Shown here one piece after another: positions 6,600 to 12,263 of a stretch of DNA of 12,263 nucleotides (its first letter is position 1; the number at the start of each line of letters is the position of its first letter). The stretch comes from an uncultured Limnohabitans sp. (GTDB taxonomy: Bacteria > Pseudomonadota > Gammaproteobacteria > Burkholderiales > Burkholderiaceae_C): assembly GCF_937889215.1 (NCBI RefSeq), contig NZ_CALBEX010000236.1, positions 1 to 12,263 on the forward strand. Direction: 5' to 3'. Below the pieces are notes generated by a model that was not told where the DNA came from, made no database searches, and was given only the letters and a program-made list of their open reading frames with translations. The position numbers and the translations under genes were made by a program.

Positions 6600-7787
6600 A
6601 TGCGCATCTCTGAGCGTGCCGAGCGCATCGAGCCCTTTTATGTCATGGAGGTGGCCAAAGCCGCCTCGCAAAAGGCCCGCGAAGTCGCCCAAAGCGACCG
6701 GCCTGTGGTGTTTCTCAACATCGGTGAACCTGACTTCACCGCCCCGCCCCTCGTGCAGCAAGCCGCGCTTGCCGTGATCGAGTCGGGCCAAACCCAATAC
6801 ACCCCCGCGCTGGGCCTGGACGCCCTGCGCCAGGCTATCAGCGGTTGGTACGCCTCCCGCTTTGGCGTGCAGGTGCCCGCCAGCCGCATCGTGGTCACAG
6901 CGGGCGCTTCGGCGGCTTTGCAATTGGCCTGCCTGGCCCTGATTGACCGGGGTGACGAAATCCTGATGCCCGACCCGAGCTACCCCTGCAACCGCCACTT
7001 TGTGAGCGCGGCCGAGGGCACCGCGGTCTTGGTGCCCACCACCGCCGAGGAGCGCTTCCAGCTCAGCGCCGCGAAAGTGGCCGCCGCTTGGGGCCCAAAA
7101 ACCCGAGGCGTCTTGCTGGCATCGCCCTCTAATCCCACGGGCACCTCGATTGAACCGGTCGAGCTGGCCCGCATCCTTGACGTGGTGCGCAGCCACGGCG
7201 GCATCACCCTGATCGACGAAATCTATCTCGGCCTGAGCCACGATGACACTTTCGGTCAAAGCGCTCTGGCCCTGGGCGACGACGTCATCAGCATCAACAG
7301 CTTCAGCAAATACTTCAACATGACCGGCTGGCGCTTGGGCTGGCTGGTAGTGCCTGAGCAGCTGACACCCGTGCTGGAGCGCCTGGCACAAAACCTGTTC
7401 ATTTGCGCCAGCACCGTGGCACAACAGGCAGCGCTGGCCTGCTTTGAGCCCGAGAGCCTGGCCGACTACGAACGCCGCCGTGCCGAGTTCAAAGCGCGGC
7501 GTGACTACTTCATCCCGGCCCTGAATGCGCTGGGTCTGAGCGTGCCTGTGCCCCCAGATGGGGCCTTTTACGCCTGGGCCGACTGCACGGCCGCGTGCCA
7601 ACAGCTGGGCCTCAAAGACAGCTGGGAATTTGCCTTTGCCGCGTTGGAACACGCCCATGTGGCCATCACACCCGGGCGCGATTTTGGCACCGACCAAACA
7701 GCACACTTTGTGCGGTTTTCCACCGCCAATTCCATGGCCGAGTTGCAAACCGCCATCGCCCGCCTGAAGGCTTGGTTGCAGCCATGA
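6600..7787 (+). CDS. class I/II pyridoxal-phosphate-dependent aminotransferase
   Basis: A 395-residue fold-type I aminotransferase of the AspC/AspB-like group. The cofactor residues are all visible: GASAALQ phosphate loop (102-108), Asn178 in SPSNPTG, Asp206 and Tyr209 in LIDEIY, the Schiff-base Lys237 in NSFSKYFNMTG with Arg245 in GWRLGW, and the substrate-carboxylate Arg372 in VRFSTANS. The N-terminal LNIGEPDFTAPP motif is also typical. The amino-acid specificity cannot be read from the sequence, so no gene symbol is given. It starts 23 bases after nusB, the widest gap in the run. Its stop overlaps the ybgC start (ATGA, 7784-7787), so it appears to be an integral member of the operon although it has no obvious link to riboflavin or Tol. 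Confidence 0.93.
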   Translation: MRISERAERIEPFYVMEVAKAASQKAREVAQSDRPVVFLNIGEPDFTAPPLVQQAALAVIESGQTQYTPALGLDALRQAISGWYASRFGVQVPASRIVVTAGASAALQLACLALIDRGDEILMPDPSYPCNRHFVSAAEGTAVLVPTTAEERFQLSAAKVAAAWGPKTRGVLLASPSNPTGTSIEPVELARILDVVRSHGGITLIDEIYLGLSHDDTFGQSALALGDDVISINSFSKYFNMTGWRLGWLVVPEQLTPVLERLAQNLFICASTVAQQAALACFEPESLADYERRRAEFKARRDYFIPALNALGLSVPVPPDGAFYAWADCTAACQQLGLKDSWEFAFAALEHAHVAITPGRDFGTDQTAHFVRFSTANSMAELQTAIARLKAWLQP

Positions 7788-8233
7788 ACACGCCAAGCCC
7801 CAGCACAAACGCCAATGCTTTTGAGCACCCCATCCGCATCTACTGGGAAGACACCGACGCAGGCGGCATCGTGTTCTATGCCAACTACCTGAAGTTTTTT
7901 GAGCGTGCCCGCACCGAATGGCTGCGTGCCCTGGGTTTTGGCCAGCAGGTGCTGCGCGACCAATCTGGCGGCATGTTTGTCGTGTCTGAAACCGCCGTCA
8001 AATACCACTCGCCCGCCCGCCTGGACGACACCCTGGTCGTCACCGCCGAGCTGCAAAGCGGCGGCAAAGCCAGCCTGACCATTGCCCAGCGTGCCTACCT
8101 GCGCACACCGGGCCAAACCACCCCAAGTAACGAACGACTCCTGGCCGAAGGCACCATTCGCCTGGGCTGGGTCGACAGCACCACCTTGAAACCCGGCCGC
8201 ATCCCGGCCCCTGTTCTGGAAGCCCTGAAATGA
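7784..8233 (+). CDS. ybgC: tol-pal-associated acyl-CoA thioesterase YbgC
   Basis: YbgC is a small hotdog-fold thioesterase encoded next to the tol genes in many proteobacteria, active on acyl-CoA or acyl-ACP and linked to phospholipid metabolism at the inner membrane. The 149-residue protein has the 4-hydroxybenzoyl-CoA-thioesterase-type active-site signature YWEDTDAGGIVFYANYLKF (20-38), with the catalytic aspartate in the Asp-Thr-Asp segment, followed by FERARTEWLR on the long hotdog helix. The later strands (FVVSETAVKYHSPARLDD, 65-82) also fit. The first 15 residues are a variable polar leader. Both ends overlap neighbours by 4 bases, the stop overlapping tolQ at 8230-8233. Confidence 0.95.
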   Translation: MNTPSPSTNANAFEHPIRIYWEDTDAGGIVFYANYLKFFERARTEWLRALGFGQQVLRDQSGGMFVVSETAVKYHSPARLDDTLVVTAELQSGGKASLTIAQRAYLRTPGQTTPSNERLLAEGTIRLGWVDSTTLKPGRIPAPVLEALK

Positions 8234-8934
8234 ACCAAGACATGTCCATCGTCTCGCTGCTGCTGCACGCCAGTTTTGTGGTCCAGTTGGTGGTGCTGAT
8301 TTTGCTCGGTATATCGGTGGCCAGCTGGGCGGCCATCGTGCGCAAAATCACAGCCATCAAACGCATCAAAACTCTGAACGACGAGTTCGAGCGCGTGTTC
8401 TGGTCAGGCACCAGCCTGAACGAACTATTCAACGCTGCCAGCCAGAACGCCAAAATGTCGGGCCCCATGGAGCGCATTTTTGCCAGCGGCATGCGCGAGT
8501 ACCAAAAACTGCGGGAACGCCGCATCAGCGACGCGGGCACTTTGCTCGACGGGGCACGCCGCGCCATGCGGGCGAGCTTCCAGCGCGAAATGGACATGGC
8601 CGAATCGCAACTGGCCTTCCTCGCCTCGGTCGGCTCCATCTCGCCGTATGTGGGTTTGTTTGGCACCGTGTGGGGCATCATGCACGCCTTCACCGGCTTG
8701 GCCAGCTTGCAGCAAGTCACGCTGGCCACAGTGGCCCCCGGCATTGCCGAAGCCCTGGTGGCTACTGCCATCGGTTTGTTCGCAGCCATTCCAGCCGTGC
8801 TGGCTTACAACCGCTTCTCCCACGACGTCGACCGCATCGCCATCAAGCTGGAAACCTTCATTGAAGAGTTCTCCAACATCCTCCAGCGCAGCTTGGGCTC
8901 ATCGGGCGGCAGCAATTCGGCCTCTGGCCATTGA
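8230..8934 (+). CDS. tolQ: Tol-Pal system proton-channel protein TolQ
   Basis: TolQ is the pentameric inner-membrane channel that, with TolR, converts proton flow into TolA movement, pulling the outer membrane inwards at division. The 234-residue product has the MotA/TolQ/ExbB layout: a short periplasmic N-terminus, TM1 at about 15-37, a cytoplasmic loop rich in charged residues (about 40-125), TM2 at about 128-156 with SVGSISPYVGLFGTVWGIM, and TM3 at about 167-193 with PGIAEALVATAIGLFAAIPAVLAYN. The last two motifs are the family's channel-lining helices. MNQDMSIVSLL identifies it as TolQ rather than ExbB, supported by tolR and tolA next to it. Its ATG overlaps the ybgC stop. Confidence 0.96.
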   Translation: MNQDMSIVSLLLHASFVVQLVVLILLGISVASWAAIVRKITAIKRIKTLNDEFERVFWSGTSLNELFNAASQNAKMSGPMERIFASGMREYQKLRERRISDAGTLLDGARRAMRASFQREMDMAESQLAFLASVGSISPYVGLFGTVWGIMHAFTGLASLQQVTLATVAPGIAEALVATAIGLFAAIPAVLAYNRFSHDVDRIAIKLETFIEEFSNILQRSLGSSGGSNSASGH

Positions 8935-8946
8935 TGGGATTGCGCC

Positions 8947-9366
8947 ATGCCATCCCCCTCTTCCCGAAGCCGCGGTCGCCGCACCATCTCTGAAATCAAC
9001 ATGGTGCCCTTCATCGATGTGATGCTGGTGCTCTTGATCATCTTCATGGTGACCGCACCCATGATCACACCCAGCATGGTCGATCTGCCCAGCGTGGGCA
9101 AGGCCGCCAAGCAACCCGATCAGGTGGTGCAAGTGGTCATTCAAAAAGACGAGCGCCTAGAACTGGTGAACAACGGCAAAACCGACAGTGCCACCCTGGC
9201 CAACGTGGCCAAAAGCGTGAAAAGCCTGGTGGGCGACAACGCCAACACCGCCGTTGTCATCAGCGCCGACCGCAGCGTGAAATACGAAACCGTGGTCAAA
9301 GTCATGGACAGCTTGCAGCGCGCGGGCATTGCCAGGGTGGGCCTGTCAGTTCAACTGGCACCCTGA
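8947..9366 (+). CDS. tolR: Tol-Pal system protein TolR
   Basis: TolR pairs with TolQ as the ion-conducting stator and contacts peptidoglycan through its periplasmic domain. The 139-residue protein begins with a short basic cytoplasmic segment (SRSRGRRTISEIN), then one membrane helix (about 19-39). The proton-carrying aspartate is Asp24 in VPFIDVMLVLL, and LIIFMVTAPM closes the helix. Residues 45-139 form the periplasmic ExbD/TolR domain and end in VGLSVQL, as usual for the family. The gene starts 12 bases after tolQ, with only a weak GATGGGA ahead of its ATG. Translation probably depends partly on ribosomes arriving from tolQ. Confidence 0.96.
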   Translation: MPSPSSRSRGRRTISEINMVPFIDVMLVLLIIFMVTAPMITPSMVDLPSVGKAAKQPDQVVQVVIQKDERLELVNNGKTDSATLANVAKSVKSLVGDNANTAVVISADRSVKYETVVKVMDSLQRAGIARVGLSVQLAP

Positions 9367-9376
9367 AAGCCCTAAC

Positions 9377-10360
9377 GTGAGCGCCAAGCCCGCCCCGCAC
9401 TTAGAGTTTGCCCCGCCAGCCCAGCCGGGCATGGGACGCGCCTGGGTGGTTGCCGGTGCAGTGCACTTGTTGCTGTTCTTAGCGCTGGGACTGGCTACCG
9501 CTTGGAAAACACAACCCCAAACCTTGCAAGCCGAGGCCGAACTGTGGTCGGCTGTGCCGCAAGCGGCGGCTCCTCGACTGCAAGAGCCCACACCGGAACC
9601 CACACCCGAGCCACCGTCAGAGCCAAAGCCCGCCCCGGAACCCACCCCTGCGCCCCCTCCGGCCCAAGCTGAGCCTGAGCCCGATCACACGCTGCGAGAT
9701 GCGCAAATTGCGCTTGAAAAGAAAAAGCAAGAAGACAAACTCAAGCAAGAAGAAAAAGCAGCAGAGCTCAAACGCAAGGCTTTGGAAAAGAAGAAAAAAG
9801 AAGCCCAAGAAAAAGCCGAAAAAGAAAAAGCCGATAAAGCGAAAGCTGAAAAAGACAAGGCTGAAGAGAAAAAGAAGGCGCTGGCCGCGCAAGTGCTCGA
9901 GAAGAAAAAGGCCGCAGAAAAGGCCAAGGCTTTGGCTGACGAGAAAAAACGCAAAGAAGAAGCCGCCAAAGCCAAAGCCGATGTGGTCCGCGCTGAAGCC
10001 TTGCGCAAAGAAAATCTGGAGCGCATGCAAGGCATGGCCGGTGCATCGGGTGGGCCAAACGCCACAGGCACGGCGCTCAAATCTTCAGGCCCATCTGCCA
10101 GCTATGCAGGCCGACTGATTGGCCGGATCAAACCCAACATCACCTACCCTGGGGATGTTTTAGGCAATGCTCGGGCAGAGGTGGAAGTCCGGGTGGCCGT
10201 CGACGGCACCATCCTGAGCCGCCGCATCGTGCAGTCGAGCGGCAACAGAGCATGGGACGAGGCCGTGCTGCGGGCCATCGACAAAACCCAAATACTGCCC
10301 AGGGACACCGATGGGCGCGTCCCCCCTGTGATCGTGCTGGGCTTCAGGCCACTGGACTGA
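9377..10360 (+). CDS. tolA: Tol-Pal system envelope-spanning protein TolA
   Basis: TolA is the inner-membrane rod that is energised by TolQR and reaches across the periplasm to TolB and Pal. From GTG 9377 the product has 327 residues: a short cytoplasmic leader, one membrane helix (about 22-43, WVVAGAVHLLLFLALGLATAW), a Pro/Glu-rich stretch (about 70-102, with PTPEP repeats), and a very long Lys/Ala/Glu helix (about 106-220). A Gly/Ser hinge follows, then a TonB-like C-terminal domain (about 242-327, with YAGRLIGRIKPNITYPG and ending VLGFRPLD). GTG is chosen because it lies 10 bases after the tolR stop and gives the expected short cytoplasmic leader; a further upstream start would overlap tolR in another frame. 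No tolB or pal follows. Confidence 0.94.
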   Translation: MSAKPAPHLEFAPPAQPGMGRAWVVAGAVHLLLFLALGLATAWKTQPQTLQAEAELWSAVPQAAAPRLQEPTPEPTPEPPSEPKPAPEPTPAPPPAQAEPEPDHTLRDAQIALEKKKQEDKLKQEEKAAELKRKALEKKKKEAQEKAEKEKADKAKAEKDKAEEKKKALAAQVLEKKKAAEKAKALADEKKRKEEAAKAKADVVRAEALRKENLERMQGMAGASGGPNATGTALKSSGPSASYAGRLIGRIKPNITYPGDVLGNARAEVEVRVAVDGTILSRRIVQSSGNRAWDEAVLRAIDKTQILPRDTDGRVPPVIVLGFRPLD

Positions 10361-10377
10361 GCCGGGCAGCCTCAGTC
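10355..10377. repeat. inverted repeat covering the convergent tolA and dnaE stop codons
   Basis: GACTGAG (10355-10361) and CTCAGTC (10371-10377) form a perfect 7-bp inverted repeat with a 9-base GC-rich loop. The tolA TGA (10358-10360) lies in the left arm and the complement of the dnaE TGA (10372-10374) in the right arm. Neither strand has a T run after it, so it is not a canonical intrinsic terminator. It could fold in either mRNA and slow polymerase or protect 3' ends. Confidence 0.5.
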
Positions 10378-12263
10378 GTACACAATCCGCGCCTGACCCT
10401 GATCGGCCTGCGCCATCCAGCTGGCCAGCGCCGCATCGGTGGGAAAGAATTTGGCGGCCTCACCCAGCGCCAGCTCAGCGCGGGCAGCCAAATCTTCGTT
10501 GCGACGCTCCAGCACCAAGCGCACCGGCAAGCCGCGCACCAAGTCACCTTGTTCGGTCTGCTCGCGCTGCGCGGGGAACTCTTTGACGATGCGCGCAATG
10601 TCGGGTGCACGGCCATTGACGGCCACGCGCAGGTATTTGCCAAAGCGGCAACGCGCCGCCCCCAAGTCCATGATCTGCTCCATCTTGAGGCGGAAACCGC
10701 CCGAGAAACGGTCCGCCTGCATCTTGGCCGTGACGATGATCAGCTCGTCGTCTTTGAGCAAATGCTTGGCCGAGTTGATCAGGGCTTCGTCGGCGGTGGC
10801 TTCCATCATGCCGGTTTTGTCGTCGAGCTTGAAGATCGCCACCTTGCCGCGCTGGCCGTTGATGATGCGCAAATCGCTCACGATGCCGGCCAGGACCATC
10901 GATTCGCGGCTGTCGATCAGTTCGTCAATCTTGCGGCGGGCAAACTGCCGCACCTCACGCTCCACGGCATCAAACAGGTGACCCGATAAAAAGAAGCCCA
11001 CGGCCGTTTTTTCGAGCAGCAAGCGCTCCTTGATGCCCCATGGCATCACCTCCACCAACTCAGGCTCTTGCGTGCTGGAGCCATGCGAGTCGTCGCCAAG
11101 CATGTCGAACAAGCCGCCTTGGTTCGCGTTGGCCGTGGTGGCGGCTGAAAACTCAAACGCCCGGTCGATGCTGGCCGACAAAGCCGCACGGTTCATGTGC
11201 AGCGAGTCAAAAGCCCCAGCCTTGATCAGCGCATCCACCGTGCGTTTGTTGATGCGGGTGCGGTCCACGCGCACCGCAAAGTCAAACAAGCTGGTGAACG
11301 GGCCGCCTTCGTTGCGGGCCGCCACGATGGCGTCGATCGCTTGCTGACCCGTGCCCTTGATGGCGCCCAATCCGTAGCGGATGATTTTGTCGGTCACAGG
11401 TTCGAAGCGGTGCGTGCCCCGGTTCACATCAGGCGGGTCAAACCGGATGCCAAACTTGACCGCGTCTTCGTATAGCACCTTCAACTTGTCGGTGTCGTCC
11501 ATCTCGACCGTCATGTTGGCGCAAAAGAACTCGGCGGTGTAGTGCACCTTGAGCCAGCCGGTGTGGTACGCGAGCAATGAATAAGCCGCAGCGTGCGATT
11601 TGTTGAAACCGTAGCCCGCGAACTTCTCCATCAAGTCAAAGACTTCGTCGGCTTTGTCTTCGGTGATGTCGTTCTTGGCCGCGCCGGCGCGGAAAATGGC
11701 GCGGTGCTCGGCCATTTCTTCGGCCTTTTTCTTGCCCATGGCCCGGCGCAGCATGTCCGCGCCGCCCAAGCTGTAGCCACCCAGAATCTGGGCGGTCTGC
11801 ATCACCTGCTCTTGGTAAACCATGATGCCGTAGGTCTCACTGAGCATCTCGGCCACCAGCGGGTGCGGATACTCGATGACCTCGCGGCCGTGCTTGCGGG
11901 CCACAAAGCTCGGGATCAGGTCCATAGGCCCCGGGCGGTACAAGGCGTTCAGGGCGATCAGGTCTTCCAAGCGGCTCGGGCGCGCATCGCGCAGCATGCC
12001 TTGCATACCTCGGCTTTCAAACTGGAACACCGCCTCGGTTTTGCCGTCTGAAAACAATTTGTACGTCGGGGCGTCATCGAGCGGAATGTTCTCAAAGGCA
12101 AAATTGTCCTGCCCCTTGTGCCGCTGGATGATGAACTCCCGGGCGATCTCCAAAATCGTGAGCGTGGCCAAACCCAAGAAGTCGAACTTGACCAGGCCCG
12201 CGGCCTCCACATCGTCCTTGTCGTACTGGCTCACGGCCGATTCGCTGCCCGGCTGTTGGTACA
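10372..12263 (-). CDS. dnaE: DNA polymerase III alpha subunit, C-terminal part (5' truncated by the window)
   Basis: DnaE is the replicative polymerase subunit. The window holds 629 C-terminal residues; the frame runs on past the right edge (YQQPGSESAVSQYDKDDVE). The GTG at 12234 is therefore not the start. The fragment contains the third catalytic aspartate in KFDFLGL (residue 27 of the fragment), family stretches such as LNALYRPGPMD, YGIMVYQEQVM, LRRAMGKKK and NKSHAAAYS, and a helix-hairpin-helix around RINKRTVDALIKAGAF. Then come the internal beta-clamp motif QGGLF (codons 11121-11107), an OB fold (about 454-534) with AGIVSDLRIINGQRG, and the tau-binding C-terminal domain ending QARIVYD. 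The distance from the catalytic aspartate to the end is about 602 residues, close to E. coli, so the 3' half is complete. It converges on tolA with 11 bases between the stops. Confidence 0.97.
   Translation of the reverse strand, partial: YQQPGSESAVSQYDKDDVEAAGLVKFDFLGLATLTILEIAREFIIQRHKGQDNFAFENIPLDDAPTYKLFSDGKTEAVFQFESRGMQGMLRDARPSRLEDLIALNALYRPGPMDLIPSFVARKHGREVIEYPHPLVAEMLSETYGIMVYQEQVMQTAQILGGYSLGGADMLRRAMGKKKAEEMAEHRAIFRAGAAKNDITEDKADEVFDLMEKFAGYGFNKSHAAAYSLLAYHTGWLKVHYTAEFFCANMTVEMDDTDKLKVLYEDAVKFGIRFDPPDVNRGTHRFEPVTDKIIRYGLGAIKGTGQQAIDAIVAARNEGGPFTSLFDFAVRVDRTRINKRTVDALIKAGAFDSLHMNRAALSASIDRAFEFSAATTANANQGGLFDMLGDDSHGSSTQEPELVEVMPWGIKERLLLEKTAVGFFLSGHLFDAVEREVRQFARRKIDELIDSRESMVLAGIVSDLRIINGQRGKVAIFKLDDKTGMMEATADEALINSAKHLLKDDELIIVTAKMQADRFSGGFRLKMEQIMDLGAARCRFGKYLRVAVNGRAPDIARIVKEFPAQREQTEQGDLVRGLPVRLVLERRNEDLAARAELALGEAAKFFPTDAALASWMAQADQGQARIVYD

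Noticed and set aside
6582..7808. 408-codon open frame on the - strand opposite the aminotransferase
   Set aside because: It is long only because of GC-biased third codon positions. It lies wholly antisense to a gene with intact catalytic motifs, and its translation has no domain-like pattern.
9791..9800. A6 run in the Lys-rich part of tolA as a frameshift or slippage site
   Set aside because: The codon phase is AAG-AAA-AAA-GAA, not the X-XXY-YYZ phase of a -1 site. The run is short for transcriptional slippage, and the downstream TonB-like domain is in frame.
10252..10989. 245-codon open frame on the + strand covering the tolA end and the dnaE 3' part
   Set aside because: It overlaps tolA in another frame and is antisense to the conserved DnaE OB-fold region. 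No ribosome binding site or family signature was seen.
12232..12234. GTG as a start codon for dnaE
   Set aside because: The frame continues upstream to the window edge with DnaE-like residues, and the protein would lack the first two catalytic aspartates.

Overview
The window looks like chromosomal DNA of a betaproteobacterium, most likely order Burkholderiales and probably family Comamonadaceae. This rests on the phaR-rimO pair, a RibB protein fused to a degenerate RibA domain, a ybgC-tolQRA run and GC-rich coding DNA. The genus cannot be fixed from the sequence alone.

Left edge (1 to about 1440, + strand): a compact set of accessory genes, more AT-rich in places than the rest. It holds the tail of an unidentified gene, an FlhC-family regulator split by a +1 frameshift, a 78-residue protein of unknown function, and a 146-residue protein with an AlpA/excisionase-like helix-turn-helix. 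A strong intrinsic terminator closes the set. FlhC-type activators next to a small HTH protein recall the SetCD/AcaCD master regulators of integrative and conjugative elements, so this may be one end of a mobile or formerly mobile element. No integrase or att repeat is visible.

1579 to 3609 (- strand): phaR, the regulator of polyhydroxyalkanoate storage, followed by rimO, the methylthiotransferase for ribosomal protein S12. They are 57 bases apart and probably cotranscribed. The 174-base gap from phaR to the riboflavin genes must hold two divergent promoters.

3784 to 10360 (+ strand): nine tightly packed genes in one direction. They are riboflavin synthase, a RibB/degenerate-RibA fusion, lumazine synthase, nusB, a class I/II aminotransferase, ybgC, tolQ, tolR and tolA. 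Four junctions overlap and the largest gap is 23 bases, so they read as one long transcription unit. It joins the last steps of riboflavin synthesis, a transcription antitermination factor and the inner-membrane part of the Tol-Pal envelope machine. A functional GTP cyclohydrolase II, TolB and Pal must be encoded elsewhere.

10372 to the right edge (- strand): the C-terminal half of dnaE, the DNA polymerase III alpha subunit, convergent with tolA. Only 11 bases separate the stop codons, and a 7-bp perfect inverted repeat covers both of them.

Most of the window is conserved housekeeping sequence. The unusual parts are the frameshifted FlhC-like cluster at the left edge and a few local features: the degenerate RibA domain, the stop-codon hairpin, and the TTG start and possible operator of phaR.
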